From assembly GCA_028871455.1 (NCBI GenBank), contig JAGWNF010000002.1, positions 62,001-126,000 of the forward strand: a stretch of 64,000 nt of DNA, in the 5' to 3' direction. This DNA is from Alphaproteobacteria bacterium. GTDB lineage: Bacteria; Pseudomonadota; Alphaproteobacteria; ATCC43930; CGMCC-115725. The stretch's first letter is position 1. Every line of letters begins with the position of its first letter. A model generated the notes under the pieces. That model was given only the letters and a program-made list of their open reading frames with translations, made no database searches and had not been told where the DNA came from. A program made the translations under genes and the position numbers. Below, one piece after another: positions 1-9,989 of the stretch.

Positions 1-15
1 GATAAACCGGCGGCC

Positions 16-1983
16 ATGCCCGACGCCAAAGCCGCCGCCTCGATCGCCGTCACCCTGCCCGACGGCGCGGTGCGCAGCTTTCCGCGCGGCGTCACCGGCG
101 CCGAGATCGCCAAAGCCATCGGTCCGGGTCTCGCCAAGGCGGCGCTGGTGGTTGCGGTCGACGGCACACCGAAGGACCTTGCGGCACGGATCGATCGCGA
201 TGCCCGGATCGCGATCCTGACGCGCGACTCGCCGCCGGCGCTCGAGATCATCCGCCACGATGCCGCGCATGTCATGGCCGAGGCGGTGAAGGAACTCTAT
301 CCCGAGACCCAGGTGACCTTCGGTCCCGCGACCGACACCGGCTTCTACTACGATTTCGCGCGTGACACGCCGTTCACGCCCGAGGACGTGGCGAAGATCG
401 AACAGCGCATGCACGAGATCGTCGACCGGGACGAGACGATTACGCGCGAGGAATGGGAGCGCGACAAGGCGGTGCAGTTCTTCGCCGACCAGGGCGAGAA
501 GTACAAGGCGGAATGGATCCACGAGATTCCGGCGCACGAGGCGATCAGCCTCTATCGCCAGGGCGGCTTCGTCGATCTCTGCGTCGGTCCGCACTTGCCG
601 TCGACCGGCAAGCTCGGTCATGCCTTCAAGCTGACCAAGGTCGCCGGCGCCTATTGGCGGGGCGACGCGCGCAACGCCCAGCTCCAGCGCGTCTACGGCA
701 CCGCCTGGGCGCACGAGAAGGACCTGAAGCAGTACCTCTTCCAGCTCGAAGAGGCGGAGAAGCGCGATCATCGCCGCTTGGGCCGCGAGCTCGACCTCTT
801 CCATCAGCAGGAGGAGGCCGCCGGCAGCGTCTTCTGGCATCCGAAGGGCTGGACGCTCTATCGCGTCATCGAGAACTACATCCGCATGCGGCTCGACCGT
901 GCCGGCTATGTCGAAGTGCGCACGCCGCAGCTGATCGACCGCAAGCTGTGGGAAGAATCCGGCCACTGGGAGAAATTCGCCGAGCACATGTTCACGGTCG
1001 AGAACGCCGACAAGGAAACCGGCGTGAAGCGCATGCTGGCGATCAAGCCGATGAACTGTCCCGGCCACGTGCAGATCTATCGCCAGCATCTGCATTCCTA
1101 TCGCGAGCTGCCGCTGCGCATGGCCGAGTTCGGCTCGTGCCATCGCAATGAGCCGTCGGGCGCGCTGCACGGCATCATGCGGGTGCGCGCCTTCACCCAG
1201 GACGACGCACATATCTTCTGCACCGAAGACCAGGTCACGGCCGAAAGTGTCGCGTTCTGCGATCTGCTGCGCTCGGTCTACCGCGACTTCGGTTTCGACG
1301 ATGTGTCGGTCAAATTCTCGGACCGGCCAACGAAGCGCGCCGGCGTCGACGCGGTGTGGGACCGGGCGGAAGCCGCGCTCAAGACCGCGGTCGAGGCGGC
1401 CAAGCTCCCCTACACGCTCAATCCCGGCGAAGGCGCGTTCTATGGGCCCAAGCTCGAATTCGTGCTGCGCGACGCGATCGGCCGTGACTGGCAATGCGGC
1501 ACGCTGCAGGTCGATTTTGTCTTGCCCGAGCGGCTCGACGCGAATTACATCGGCGAGGACGGCCAGCGCCATCGGCCGGTGATGCTGCATCGCGCGATCC
1601 TGGGTTCGCTCGAGCGCTTCATCGCCATCCTGATCGAGCAGCACGCCGGCCGGTTCCCGCTTTGGCTGGCGCCGGTGCAGGCGGTCGTCGCCACCATCAC
1701 CTCGGATGCCGACGCCTATGCCGAGACCGTGCTGGCCGCATTAACCAAGGCCGGCCTCCGGGCCGAAGCCGACCTGCGCAACGAGAAGATCAACCTCAAG
1801 GTGCGCGAGCACAGTCTCGCCAAGGTGCCGGTGCTACTGGTCGTGGGTGCGCGCGAGGCTCAAACCCAAAGCGTTGCGCTGCGCCGTCTCGGCGGAAAAG
1901 AGCAGGAAATCCTTGCGCTGGACGAAGCCATCGCTAGATTGAAAGGCGAGGCTGCCGTGCCATCCGCGGCGCCCACTTCTTAG
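16..1983 (+). CDS. thrS: Threonyl-tRNA synthetase
   Basis: Class II aminoacyl-tRNA synthetase that charges tRNA-Thr in the cytoplasm. The 655-residue product has the normal full-length order: an N-terminal TGS domain (about 1-75), the editing/SAD domain (about 80-240, with [16 protein letters not shown] and [16 protein letters not shown]), the catalytic core with the zinc-site region [12 protein letters not shown] and the motif 3 region [12 protein letters not shown], and a C-terminal anticodon-binding domain. It opens the thrS-infC-rpmI-rplT-pheST translation block. The ATG lies 16 bases from the window edge, so the promoter is outside. The stop at 1981 is in frame with the proposed infC start. 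Confidence 0.97.
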   Translation: MPDAKAAASIAVTLPDGAVRSFPRGVTGAEIAKAIGPGLAKAALVVAVDGTPKDLAARIDRDARIAILTRDSPPALEIIRHDAAHVMAEAVKELYPETQVTFGPATDTGFYYDFARDTPFTPEDVAKIEQRMHEIVDRDETITREEWERDKAVQFFADQGEKYKAEWIHEIPAHEAISLYRQGGFVDLCVGPHLPSTGKLGHAFKLTKVAGAYWRGDARNAQLQRVYGTAWAHEKDLKQYLFQLEEAEKRDHRRLGRELDLFHQQEEAAGSVFWHPKGWTLYRVIENYIRMRLDRAGYVEVRTPQLIDRKLWEESGHWEKFAEHMFTVENADKETGVKRMLAIKPMNCPGHVQIYRQHLHSYRELPLRMAEFGSCHRNEPSGALHGIMRVRAFTQDDAHIFCTEDQVTAESVAFCDLLRSVYRDFGFDDVSVKFSDRPTKRAGVDAVWDRAEAALKTAVEAAKLPYTLNPGEGAFYGPKLEFVLRDAIGRDWQCGTLQVDFVLPERLDANYIGEDGQRHRPVMLHRAILGSLERFIAILIEQHAGRFPLWLAPVQAVVATITSDADAYAETVLAALTKAGLRAEADLRNEKINLKVREHSLAKVPVLLVVGAREAQTQSVALRRLGGKEQEILALDEAIARLKGEAAVPSAAPTS

Positions 1984-2002
1984 GCAATCAAAGGAGCGCG
2001 TT

Positions 2003-2016
2003 GGAGGTGTTTCATA
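2003..2016 (+). promoter_or_regulatory. infC ribosome binding site and rare ATA start codon
   Basis: A strong Shine-Dalgarno (GGAGG, 2003-2007) sits 6 bases before an ATA codon at 2014. The ATA is in frame with IF-3 and no stop intervenes. Translation from it adds 20 codons that end in DGPR directly before VNDEI, the usual IF-3 N-terminal pattern (PRVNDEI). The GTG at 2074 has no Shine-Dalgarno and would remove this conserved start. Confidence 0.75.
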
Positions 2017-2562
2017 CCGCCTAGACTACCCCCCGCCGTTGCACATCGAGGGGCCGCACATGATGGTCCTCGCGTGAACGACGAGATCGCCGCGGCGCGT
2101 CTGCGCCTCGTCGACGAACGTGGCAACATGGTGGGCGTCGTCAGCCGGCACGAAGCCCTCACCCGCGCAATGGAAGCGGGCCTCGACCTGGTCGAGGTGG
2201 CGCCACAAGCCGATCCGCCGGTCTGCAAGATCCTCGATTTCGGCAAGTTCAAATACGAGGAGCAGAAGCGCAAGAGTGAAGCGCGCAAGAAGCAGAAGGT
2301 CATCGACGTCAAGGAGATCAAGCTCCGTCCCGGCATCGACGACCACGACTACGACGTCAAGCTGCGCCAGATGCTCAAATTCATCGGGGAAGGCGACAAG
2401 GTAAAAGTCGTCATGCGGTTCCGCGGCCGCGAGATGGCGCACCAGGAGCTCGGCATGGACGTGCTGATGCGCGTCAAGGATGGCCTCGACAAGGTCGCCA
2501 AGATCGAGCAGTCGCCGCGCACCGAAGGCCGCCAGATGACCATGGTGATGTCGCCCAAATAG
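2014..2562 (+). CDS. infC: Translation initiation factor IF-3 (ATA start)
   Basis: IF-3 binds the 30S subunit, blocks early 50S joining and checks the initiator tRNA and start codon. From ATA at 2014 the product is 182 residues, the normal size; from GTG at 2074 it would be 162. Family landmarks are the N-domain [20 protein letters not shown]-like stretch (here with [11 protein letters not shown]), the linker [18 protein letters not shown], and the C-domain [17 protein letters not shown]. The rare start codon, typical of infC, lets IF-3 repress its own translation. The gene lies 30 bases after thrS, so co-transcription is likely. Confidence 0.9.
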   Translation: MPPRLPPAVAHRGAAHDGPRVNDEIAAARLRLVDERGNMVGVVSRHEALTRAMEAGLDLVEVAPQADPPVCKILDFGKFKYEEQKRKSEARKKQKVIDVKEIKLRPGIDDHDYDVKLRQMLKFIGEGDKVKVVMRFRGREMAHQELGMDVLMRVKDGLDKVAKIEQSPRTEGRQMTMVMSPK

Positions 2563-2710
2563 GGCGCGCGGCTGCCGCCAGCGCCCAGCCCCGGCCGCTT
2601 GCCATTCCACCCCCCGGACTGTATAACCCGCGCCGAACCGGGCGGCGGGCTTGCGGGCATGCCTTGACCGCCTTTTTCTGCACAACGAACGTTTTCGGAA
2701 AGGCAATCAA

Positions 2711-2914
2711 ATGCCCAAGCTCAAGACCAAGTCCGGGGCGAAGAAGCGCTTCGGGCGGACCGCCTCGGGCAAGATCAAGGCGGCCAACGCGCACAAGCGC
2801 CATCTGCTCATCAACAAGTCGAAGCGCGGCAAGCGCAACGCCAAGGGCACGGTCACGCTCCAGCCGGGCGACGCCAAGCTGGTGCTGGCCTACATGCCTT
2901 ATATGCGGGGCTAG
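2711..2914 (+). CDS. rpmI: Large ribosomal subunit protein bL35
   Basis: A 67-residue, highly basic ribosomal protein beginning [14 protein letters not shown], the standard bL35 start, followed by [16 protein letters not shown]. The ATG at 2711 was chosen over upstream in-frame starts because it gives the family N-terminus and is preceded by a purine-rich stretch (ggaaagg). It sits between infC and rplT, as in most bacteria. The 148 bases between infC and rpmI could hold leader structure, but I see no clear terminator. Confidence 0.96.
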   Translation: MPKLKTKSGAKKRFGRTASGKIKAANAHKRHLLINKSKRGKRNAKGTVTLQPGDAKLVLAYMPYMRG

Positions 2915-2920
2915 CGCGCC

Positions 2921-3283
2921 ATGGCACACGTCAAACGCGGCGTCACCGGTCGCGCCCGCCACAAAAAGGTGCTCGGCCTGGCCAAGGGCTATCGCGGCCG
3001 CGCCAAGTCGTCGTTCCGCGTCGCGATCGAGAAGGTCGAGAAAGGCCTGCGCTACGCCTATCGCGATCGCCGGGCGAAGAAGCGCAACTTCCGCGCGCTC
3101 TGGATCCAGCGCATCAACGCCGGCGCGCGCGAGGCGGGCCTGACCTATTCGCAGTTCATGAACGGATTGCGGCTCGCGGGCGTCACGCTCGATCGCAAGA
3201 TGCTGGCCGATATCGCCATGCGCGAGCCGGCGGCGTTCAAGGCCATCGTTGCCCAGGCCCGCGACGCGCTGCCCAAAGCCTAG
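2921..3283 (+). CDS. rplT: Large ribosomal subunit protein bL20
   Basis: A 120-residue 23S rRNA-binding assembly protein. It starts [20 protein letters not shown] and continues through [14 protein letters not shown] and [20 protein letters not shown], all strongly conserved in bL20. It starts six bases after rpmI and should be translated with it. In enterobacteria and Bacillus the rpmI-rplT unit is feedback controlled at the RNA level, by different mechanisms; I cannot see a clear equivalent leader here. Confidence 0.97.
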   Translation: MAHVKRGVTGRARHKKVLGLAKGYRGRAKSSFRVAIEKVEKGLRYAYRDRRAKKRNFRALWIQRINAGAREAGLTYSQFMNGLRLAGVTLDRKMLADIAMREPAAFKAIVAQARDALPKA

Positions 3284-3288
3284 GCTCG

Positions 3289-3319
3289 CGCGCCGGCGCC
3301 TGCGTAATATGCCGGCGCG
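3289..3319 (+). other. GC-rich hairpin between rplT and pheS
   Basis: Perfect 9-bp arms (CGCGCCGGC at 3289-3297 and GCCGGCGCG at 3311-3319) enclose a 13-base loop, starting six bases after the rplT stop. No T-run follows, so it is not a classical intrinsic terminator. It could be a processing or attenuation structure separating the ribosomal genes from pheST. Confidence 0.4.
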
Positions 3320-3382
3320 GATCGTGCCCACGGCGTGCGGTTGCCGAGCGGTCCGGTCTGCCTGAGGAGCATGCACGCGGCG

Positions 3383-4462
3383 ATGGAAAGCCTCGATCAC
3401 ATTCGCGACGAGCTGCTGCGCCTGGTCAAGAGCGCGGCCGATCTCGACACGCTGGAGCAGGTGCGCGTCGGCGCGCTCGGCCGCAAAGGGCGCTTGACCG
3501 CCTTGCTGAAGGAGCTAGGCACGCTGGCACCCGACGCGCGCAAGACGCGCGGTGCCGCGCTCAACCGGCTCAAGGACGAGGTCGAGGCCGCGCTCGCCGA
3601 GGCCAACGCGCGGCTCGGCGATCAGGTGCTCGATGCGCGTCTGGCGCAGGAGCGCGTCGACGTGACCCTGCCGGTGGATGCCGTTCCCACTGGGCGCGTC
3701 CACCCAGTGAGCCAGACGACTGACGAGATCGTCGCGATCTTTGGCGCGATGGGCTTTGTCGTCGCCGAGGGTCCCCATATCGAGGATGACTTCCACAACT
3801 TCACCGCGCTCAACATCCCGCCCGAGCATCCGGCGCGGCAGGAGCAGGACACCTTCTATCTGGCGGCGACCGCGGCGGACGGCAGTCGTAAGGTGCTGCG
3901 CACCCACACCTCGCCGGTGCAGATCCGCACCATGCTCAAGCAGAAGCCGCCGATCCGCATCATCGTGCCGGGCCGCACCTTCCGCTCGGATCATGACGCA
4001 ACGCACTCGCCGATGTTCCATCAAGTCGAAGGCTTGATCATCGACCGCACGACCCATATGGGCCATCTCAAGGGTTGCCTAATCGATTTCTGCCGCGCCT
4101 ATTTCGGCCTGGCCGACTTGCCGGTGCGCTTCCGGCCGAGCTACTTCCCCTTCACCGAGCCCTCGGCGGAAGTCGACATCGGCTGCTCGCGCGAGGGTGG
4201 TGGGCTCAAGATCGGTGCCGGTGCCGACTGGCTCGAGATTCTCGGCTGCGGCATGGTCCATCCGAAGGTGCTCGCTAACTGCAACATCGATCCCGACGAG
4301 TACCAAGGCTTCGCCTTCGGCATGGGGATCGAGCGCATCGCGATGCTGAAATACGGCATCCCCGACTTGCGCACGTTCTACGACAGCGATCTGCGCTGGC
4401 TCCGGCATTACGGCTTCCTGCCCCTGGATGTCCCCACCCTCGCGGGAGGCCTCGCCGGATGA
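3383..4462 (+). CDS. pheS: Phenylalanyl-tRNA synthetase alpha subunit
   Basis: Catalytic alpha subunit of the (alpha-beta)2 PheRS. The 359-residue product has an N-terminal coiled coil (about 1-90), then the class II core with [19 protein letters not shown], the motif 2 region [20 protein letters not shown], and the C-terminal motif 3 [19 protein letters not shown] chose ATG 3383 because [12 protein letters not shown] matches the usual N-terminus. ATG 3371 or a start at 3335 in the same frame is possible; a GAGGAG lies at 3364-3369. Its stop overlaps the pheT start by 4 bases (ATGA). Confidence 0.95.
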   Translation: MESLDHIRDELLRLVKSAADLDTLEQVRVGALGRKGRLTALLKELGTLAPDARKTRGAALNRLKDEVEAALAEANARLGDQVLDARLAQERVDVTLPVDAVPTGRVHPVSQTTDEIVAIFGAMGFVVAEGPHIEDDFHNFTALNIPPEHPARQEQDTFYLAATAADGSRKVLRTHTSPVQIRTMLKQKPPIRIIVPGRTFRSDHDATHSPMFHQVEGLIIDRTTHMGHLKGCLIDFCRAYFGLADLPVRFRPSYFPFTEPSAEVDIGCSREGGGLKIGAGADWLEILGCGMVHPKVLANCNIDPDEYQGFAFGMGIERIAMLKYGIPDLRTFYDSDLRWLRHYGFLPLDVPTLAGGLAG

Positions 4463-6852
4463 AGACGACGTTCGGCTGGCTCAAGACGCATCTCGAGACC
4501 GACGCGACGCTCGACGTGATCGTCGGCAAGCTCGCGATGCTCGGCCTTGAGGTCGAGAGCGTCGAGGATCGCGCCAAACCGCTCGCGCCGTTTGTTGTCG
4601 GCCGCGTGCTCGAGGCGAAGCGCCATCCCGACGCCGACAAGCTTCAGCTGTGTCTCGTCGACACCGGCCGCGAGAAGGTCGAAGTGGTCTGCGGCGCGCC
4701 CAACGCCCGCGCCGGCATGCTCGGCGTCTTTGCGCCGCCCGGCGCCGTCATTCCGCGCACCGGCCAGGCGCTCAAGGCGAGCAAGATCCGCGGCGTCGTC
4801 TCGAATGGCATGCTGTGCTCGGGCTACGAGCTGATGTTGTCGGAGGATCACGAGGGCATCATCGAGCTGCCCGAAGGACTGCGGCCGGGCGAAAGCTTCG
4901 TCAAGGCGGCGGGGCTCGACGACCCGGTGCTCGATGTCAAGGTCACGCCCAATCGCGCCGATTGCCTGAGCGTGCGCGGCCTCGCCCGTGACCTCGCCGC
5001 CGCCGGGCTCGGCAAACTTGCGCCGCTCGATGCCGCGCCGGTCGCCGGTTCGTTCCCGTGCCCCATCGCCGTCCATCTCGCCGGTCCCGACGACAAGGCC
5101 TGTCCGCTGTTCCTCGGCCGTCTGGTGCGCGGGCTCAAGAACGGGCCGAGCCCGGCATGGCTGCAGGAGCGGCTGGCCGCGATCGGCCTCAGGCCGATCT
5201 CGGCGCTGGTCGACATCACCAATTTTCTGACCTTCGATCTCGGCCGGCCGTTGCACGTGTTCGACGCCGGCAAGCTCGAAGGCGATCTCGCGGTCCGCGG
5301 CGCGCGTTCGGGCGAGACCCTGGGGGCGCTCAACGGCAAGACCTACGAGCTCGACTCCGGCATGACCGTGATCGCCGACGCCAACGGCGTCCTCAGCCTC
5401 GGCGGCGTGATCGGCGGTGAATCCAGCGGCTGCACCGCCACCACCACCGACGTCTTCATCGAGGTGGCGCTGTTCGATCCGCTCCGCACCGCCACGACCG
5501 GTCGCAAGCTCGGCCTGCAGAGCGACGCGCGCTATCGTTTCGAGCGCGGCCTCGATCCCGAGTTCGTGCGGCCTAGCCTCGAGATCGCGACCCGGCTGAT
5601 TCTTGAGCTCTGCGGCGGCCGTCCATCCGAAATCCGCGTCTCCGGTGCCGTGCCATCGTGGCGGCGGACCATCCGCTTCCGGCCGGACCGGGTGCGCAGC
5701 CTCGGCGGTCTCGAAGTTGCCGCGAGCGAGCAACGCCGCATCCTGCACGCGCTCGGCTGCGCGGCCCACGAGACCGGCGATCACTTCAACGTCGAGCCGC
5801 CGTCGTGGCGCGCCGATATCGAAGGCGAAGCCTGTCTGGTCGAGGAAGTGCTGCGCGTGCATGGCTACGACGCCATTCCGGCGGAATCGCTATCGCGCGA
5901 CGGTGCGGTGCCGGCGCCGGCTTTGACCCCGGCGCAGCGTCGCGCCGGTATGGTCCGGCGCACGCTGGCGGCGTGCGGCTTGATCGAGGCCGTGAGTTTC
6001 TCGTTCCTCGCGCTTAAAGAGGCGGCTCTCTTCGGCGGCGGCGATGCCAAATTAAAGCTGATGAACCCGATCAGCTCCGATCTTGACGTGATGCGGCCGT
6101 CGATATTGCCGAATTTGCTGGCGGCGGTGCGGCGGAACGCCGATCGCGGCCTGCCCGACATCGCGCTGTTCGAACTCGGTCCGCGCTATCGCGACGACAC
6201 ACCCGAGGGTCAGGACCTGGTCGCGGGCGGCGTCCGCGCCGGCGCCGTCAGGCGCAAGACCTGGGACGAGCCGGCCCGGCCGGCGAGCGTCTTCGACGCC
6301 AAGACGGACGCCCTGGCGGCGTTGGCGGCGGCGGGAGTCGCCGCGGAGTCCGTTCAACTCGAAGCCGCGGCACCGGGCTGGTACCACCCCGGCCGTTCCG
6401 GCACGCTACGCCAGGGACCCAAGGTGCTCGCGACCTTCGGCGAAATCCATCCGGCGGTGCTGCGCGCGATGGCGGTCGAAGGGCCGACCGCGGGCTTCGA
6501 AGTCGCGCTCGACGCCGTGCCCGAGCCGCGCGCCAAAGGCGCGGCACGGCCGCTGCTCAAGCTCTCGTCCTTCCAGCCGGTGAGCCGCGATTTCGCTTTC
6601 GTCGTCGACGCTGACGTGCCGGCCGAAACGCTGCTGCGCGCGGCGCGCGGTGTCGACAAGAAACTGATTGCAGAGGTCCGCCTGTTCGATCTCTACCAGG
6701 GCAGGGGCCTGCCTGCAGGCAAGAAGTCGCTCGCCATTGGCGTAACGTTGCAGCCGACCGAAACGACGCTCACGGATGCCGAGATCGAAGGCTTCTCGGC
6801 GAAGCTGGTTGCGGCGGTGGAGAAGGCGACCGGCGGCACGTTACGCAAATAG
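4459..6852 (+). CDS. pheT: Phenylalanyl-tRNA synthetase beta subunit
   Basis: Large structural and editing subunit of PheRS. It is 797 residues with the usual order: an EMAP/tRNA-binding domain (about 40-150, with [15 protein letters not shown] and [12 protein letters not shown]), B3/B4 editing domain (about 210-380, with [12 protein letters not shown]), B5 domain (about 400-470), a catalytic-like core, and a C-terminal ferredoxin-fold anticodon-binding domain (about 705-797, [15 protein letters not shown]). The 4-base overlap with pheS implies translational coupling. lepA follows after 3 bases. Confidence 0.97.
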   Translation: MKTTFGWLKTHLETDATLDVIVGKLAMLGLEVESVEDRAKPLAPFVVGRVLEAKRHPDADKLQLCLVDTGREKVEVVCGAPNARAGMLGVFAPPGAVIPRTGQALKASKIRGVVSNGMLCSGYELMLSEDHEGIIELPEGLRPGESFVKAAGLDDPVLDVKVTPNRADCLSVRGLARDLAAAGLGKLAPLDAAPVAGSFPCPIAVHLAGPDDKACPLFLGRLVRGLKNGPSPAWLQERLAAIGLRPISALVDITNFLTFDLGRPLHVFDAGKLEGDLAVRGARSGETLGALNGKTYELDSGMTVIADANGVLSLGGVIGGESSGCTATTTDVFIEVALFDPLRTATTGRKLGLQSDARYRFERGLDPEFVRPSLEIATRLILELCGGRPSEIRVSGAVPSWRRTIRFRPDRVRSLGGLEVAASEQRRILHALGCAAHETGDHFNVEPPSWRADIEGEACLVEEVLRVHGYDAIPAESLSRDGAVPAPALTPAQRRAGMVRRTLAACGLIEAVSFSFLALKEAALFGGGDAKLKLMNPISSDLDVMRPSILPNLLAAVRRNADRGLPDIALFELGPRYRDDTPEGQDLVAGGVRAGAVRRKTWDEPARPASVFDAKTDALAALAAAGVAAESVQLEAAAPGWYHPGRSGTLRQGPKVLATFGEIHPAVLRAMAVEGPTAGFEVALDAVPEPRAKGAARPLLKLSSFQPVSRDFAFVVDADVPAETLLRAARGVDKKLIAEVRLFDLYQGRGLPAGKKSLAIGVTLQPTETTLTDAEIEGFSAKLVAAVEKATGGTLRK

Positions 6853-6855
6853 GTT

Positions 6856-8658
6856 ATGACCGATCTTGCGCATATCCGGAACTTCGCGATCATCGCCCAT
6901 ATCGACCATGGCAAGTCGACGCTGGCCGACCGGCTGATCGAGCGTTGCGGCGGCCTCGAGGCGCGCGAGATGCGTGCGCAGGTGCTCGATTCGATGGACA
7001 TCGAGCGCGAGCGCGGTATCACGATCAAGGCGCAGACCGTCCGGCTCAGCTACACCGCGAAGAACGGCGAGGCCTACGAGCTCAACCTGATGGACACGCC
7101 GGGCCACGTTGACTTCGCTTATGAGGTGAGCCGGTCGCTCGCTGCCTGCGAGGGCTCGCTGCTGGTGGTCGATGCCAGCCAGGGCGTCGAGGCGCAGACG
7201 CTCGCCAACGTCTATCAGGCGATCGATGCCGGCCATGAGATCGTGCCGGTGCTCAACAAGGTCGACCTGCCGGCGGCCGAGCCGGAACGCGTGCGCCAGC
7301 AGATCGAGGAGGTCATCGGCCTCGATGCTTCGGGCGCGATCGAAATCTCCGCCAAGACCGGCCTCAACATCGACGCCGTGCTCGAAGCGTTGGTCGGGCG
7401 CCTGCCGCCGCCCAAAGGCGACGCGCAGGCGCCGCTCAAGGCCCTGCTCGTCGACAGCTGGTACGACTCCTATTTAGGCGTGGTCATCCTGGTGCGGGTG
7501 AAGGACGGCGCGCTGAAGCCCGGACTCAAGGTCCGCTTCATGGCGACCGGCGCGGCCTATACGGTCGAGCGCGTCGGTGTCTTCACGCCAAAAGGCGTGC
7601 AGGTCCCCGAGCTCGGTCCTGGCGAGATTGGCTTCATCACCGCCGGCATCAAGCAGGTCGCCGACTGCCGCGTCGGCGACACGATCACCGAAGACCGGCG
7701 GCCGGCGGTCGCGCCGCTGCCCGGCTTCAAGCCGCTGCAGCCGGTGGTGTTCTGCGGCCTCTTTCCGGTCGACGCCGCCGATTACGACCGTTTGCGCGAC
7801 AGCCTCGCCAAGCTGCGGCTCAACGATTCGAGCTTCGAATACGAGCCCGAAACCTCGGCGGCGCTGGGCTTCGGCTTTCGCTGCGGCTTCCTGGGGCTCC
7901 TCCACCTCGAGATCATCGAGGAGCGGCTCGAGCGCGAGTTCGGTCTCGAACTGATCGCAACCGCGCCGTCGGTCGTCTACCACGTCCATCTCACCAACGG
8001 CGACATGGTCGCGTTGCACAATCCGGTCGACATGCCTGATCCGGTGAAGATCGACCACATCGAGGAACCCTGGATCCAGGCCACCATCCTGGTGCCTGAC
8101 ACTTATCTCGGCAGCGTGCTGGCGCTGTGCGAGGAACGTCGCGGCGTGCAGCAGAACCTCACCTACGTCGGCAACCGTGCCATGGTGGTCTATCGCCTGC
8201 CGCTCAACGAGGTGGTGTTCGACTTCTACGATCGCCTCAAATCGGTGTCGCGCGGCTATGCCAGCTTCGACTATCAAATCGCCGGCTACGAGCCGGGCGA
8301 TCTGGTGCTGATGAATATACTGGTCAACAGCGAGCCGGTCGACGCGCTCGCCATCATCGTCCATCGCAGCCAAGCGGAGCGCCGCGGTCGCGCGCTGTGT
8401 GAGCGCTTGAAGGACCTGATTCCGCGCCAGCTCTTCCAGATCCCGATTCAGGCGGCGATCGGCGGCCGCATCATCGCGCGCGAGACGGTGAAGGCCTTGC
8501 GCAAGGACGTGCTCGCGAAATGCTATGGCGGCGACGTGACGCGCAAGCGCAAACTGCTGGAGAAGCAGAAAGAAGGCAAGAAGCGCATGCGCCAGTTCGG
8601 CAAGGTCGAAATTCCGCAATCGGCCTTCATCGCCGCTCTCAAGATGGGCGACGAATAG
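6856..8658 (+). CDS. lepA: Elongation factor 4 (LepA), ribosomal GTPase
   Basis: LepA is a ribosome-associated GTPase acting in back-translocation or 30S biogenesis. The 600-residue product has the G-domain motifs [22 protein letters not shown] and NKVDLP, the EF-G-like domains, and the LepA-specific C-terminal domain containing [20 protein letters not shown] and [16 protein letters not shown]. It starts 3 bases after pheT and seems to be the last gene of the housekeeping operon. Confidence 0.97.
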   Translation: MTDLAHIRNFAIIAHIDHGKSTLADRLIERCGGLEAREMRAQVLDSMDIERERGITIKAQTVRLSYTAKNGEAYELNLMDTPGHVDFAYEVSRSLAACEGSLLVVDASQGVEAQTLANVYQAIDAGHEIVPVLNKVDLPAAEPERVRQQIEEVIGLDASGAIEISAKTGLNIDAVLEALVGRLPPPKGDAQAPLKALLVDSWYDSYLGVVILVRVKDGALKPGLKVRFMATGAAYTVERVGVFTPKGVQVPELGPGEIGFITAGIKQVADCRVGDTITEDRRPAVAPLPGFKPLQPVVFCGLFPVDAADYDRLRDSLAKLRLNDSSFEYEPETSAALGFGFRCGFLGLLHLEIIEERLEREFGLELIATAPSVVYHVHLTNGDMVALHNPVDMPDPVKIDHIEEPWIQATILVPDTYLGSVLALCEERRGVQQNLTYVGNRAMVVYRLPLNEVVFDFYDRLKSVSRGYASFDYQIAGYEPGDLVLMNILVNSEPVDALAIIVHRSQAERRGRALCERLKDLIPRQLFQIPIQAAIGGRIIARETVKALRKDVLAKCYGGDVTRKRKLLEKQKEGKKRMRQFGKVEIPQSAFIAALKMGDE

Positions 8659-8703
8659 CGCCAACCAGCGGCGGTTGCCACACGCCGACGCCGATTTTTG
8701 AAT

Positions 8704-8744
8704 CAGAAAGGAAAAAGGGCGACGGCGCCGAGACGCCGTCGCCC
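8704..8744 (-). terminator. Intrinsic terminator for the 8761-8973 gene
   Basis: A perfect 11-bp stem (GGGCGACGGCG at 8717-8727 with CGCCGTCGCCC at 8734-8744) has a 6-base loop. On the minus strand it is followed by TTTTTCCTTTC. It lies 17 bases past the stop of the minus-strand gene. The stem may also slow read-through from lepA, but the T-tract favours the minus strand. Confidence 0.8.
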
Positions 8745-8760
8745 GCCAGGCGGTGCCAGC

Positions 8761-8973
8761 TTACTTGTCGTTGGCGTCACTCTGCGGGGCAGGAGCGGTC
8801 GGGCTCTGGCTCTGATCGTTGCTATCTGAGCTCTGCGCGACGAGCGTTCCGGTCGGCAGACCGGAAGTCACCGCCGGCTGACCATTGGTCGACGCCGAGA
8901 CGGGGGAGGCGAGCGCCGGAAGCGTCGTAAAGGCGATGGCGGCAACGAGCGCCGCGATCAACGGCTTGTTCAT
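8761..8973 (-). CDS. Small exported protein, unknown function
   Basis: A 70-residue protein with a short basic N-terminus and hydrophobic core (MNKPLIAALVAAIAFTTLPALA), a likely Sec signal peptide cut near residue 22. The mature part is Ser/Gln/Asp/Pro-rich and low in complexity (SSDSNDQSQSPTAPAPQS). The start at 8973 is supported by AAGGAG about 8 bases upstream, and a strong terminator follows. It is divergent from the two-component genes at 9273, across 299 bases in which I see no other gene. I do not recognise a family. Confidence 0.6.
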   Translation of the reverse strand: MNKPLIAALVAAIAFTTLPALASPVSASTNGQPAVTSGLPTGTLVAQSSDSNDQSQSPTAPAPQSDANDK

Positions 8974-9272
8974 CGAAGTCTCCTTCAAGTTGAGACGCTG
9001 CGGCGAAAATGCCGCGGCGCCGAGGCGGCCATTTGCGGCAAGGCGTGTAAGGAGGGTATGAGCGTTGCCCGGAGATTTGTAAGCGACTGTAAGCACGCGA
9101 CGACCGCTGCCTGGCCCCGCCAGCCTGCGTCGCGGCCGCGCATCGGCCGCGGCCCATGCCGGCTACAGCCGCATGTTGTCGCCGTGAGAATTGCGGTATT
9201 TTGTCTTGCTGGCGCGGTCGAAATCCGCGAGCGGACGCGTACGGCCATTACCATCGGCATTGAGCCACCGCC

Positions 9273-9989
9273 ATGAGCAAGGGTGCTCACATTCTCATCG
9301 TCGACGACGATGTCAGTATCCGTGTTCTGTTGAAGGAGTATCTCGAGCAGAACGGCTTTCGGACATCGATCGCCGCGGAGGGGAGTGCGCTGAAGGAACA
9401 GCTGCGGCGCGCGCCCGTCGATTTGATCGTGCTCGACCTCATGCTGCCAGACGAAGACGGCTTTGCGCTGTGCCGCTGGGTTCGTGCGACGCGCGATACG
9501 CCAATCATCATGTTGACCGCCCGGAACCGTGGTGACGATCGCGTGCAGGGACTGGAATTGGGTGCCGACGACTACGTCGCGAAGCCGTTCGAGCCGCGCG
9601 AACTCCTGGCTCGCATTCGCAGCGTCCTGCGCCGAAGCTCGATCGCTGACGAGGACGCGAAAACAGTGCGCACCTTCGGCTTCGCGGGTTGGGAACTGAG
9701 CCTGCCACAACGCCAACTGCTGTCGCCAGAGCACGTGCTGGTGCCCTTGGCGGCGTCGGAGTTTCAGCTCCTGGTGATTTTCCTCGAGAATCCGCAGCGC
9801 GTGCTGAGCCGCGATCAGCTCATCGAGCGCTGTCACGGCCGCGACGCCGACCCCTACGACCGCAGCATCGACGTGCGGGTGAGTCAATTGCGCCAGCGAC
9901 TGGGCGACAGCGGCCGCGAGCCCCGCCTGATCAAGACGGTCCGCAGCGCCGGTTACGTCCTGACGGCGAATGTCGAGCGGCACTACTGA
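9273..9989 (+). CDS. OmpR-family response regulator
   Basis: A 238-residue regulator with an N-terminal receiver domain and a C-terminal winged-helix DNA-binding domain. The acidic pocket is DDD at 11-13, the phosphoacceptor is Asp55 (VLDLMLPDEDG), and the conserved lysine is Lys104 (VAKPFEPRELLARIRSVLRR). The C-terminal half has the OmpR pattern (SEFQLLVIFLENPQRVLSRDQL, RSIDVRVSQLRQRLGD, IKTVRSAGYVL). Its stop is immediately followed by the kinase start, so the pair is one operon. The target genes are unknown. Confidence 0.95.
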   Translation: MSKGAHILIVDDDVSIRVLLKEYLEQNGFRTSIAAEGSALKEQLRRAPVDLIVLDLMLPDEDGFALCRWVRATRDTPIIMLTARNRGDDRVQGLELGADDYVAKPFEPRELLARIRSVLRRSSIADEDAKTVRTFGFAGWELSLPQRQLLSPEHVLVPLAASEFQLLVIFLENPQRVLSRDQLIERCHGRDADPYDRSIDVRVSQLRQRLGDSGREPRLIKTVRSAGYVLTANVERHY

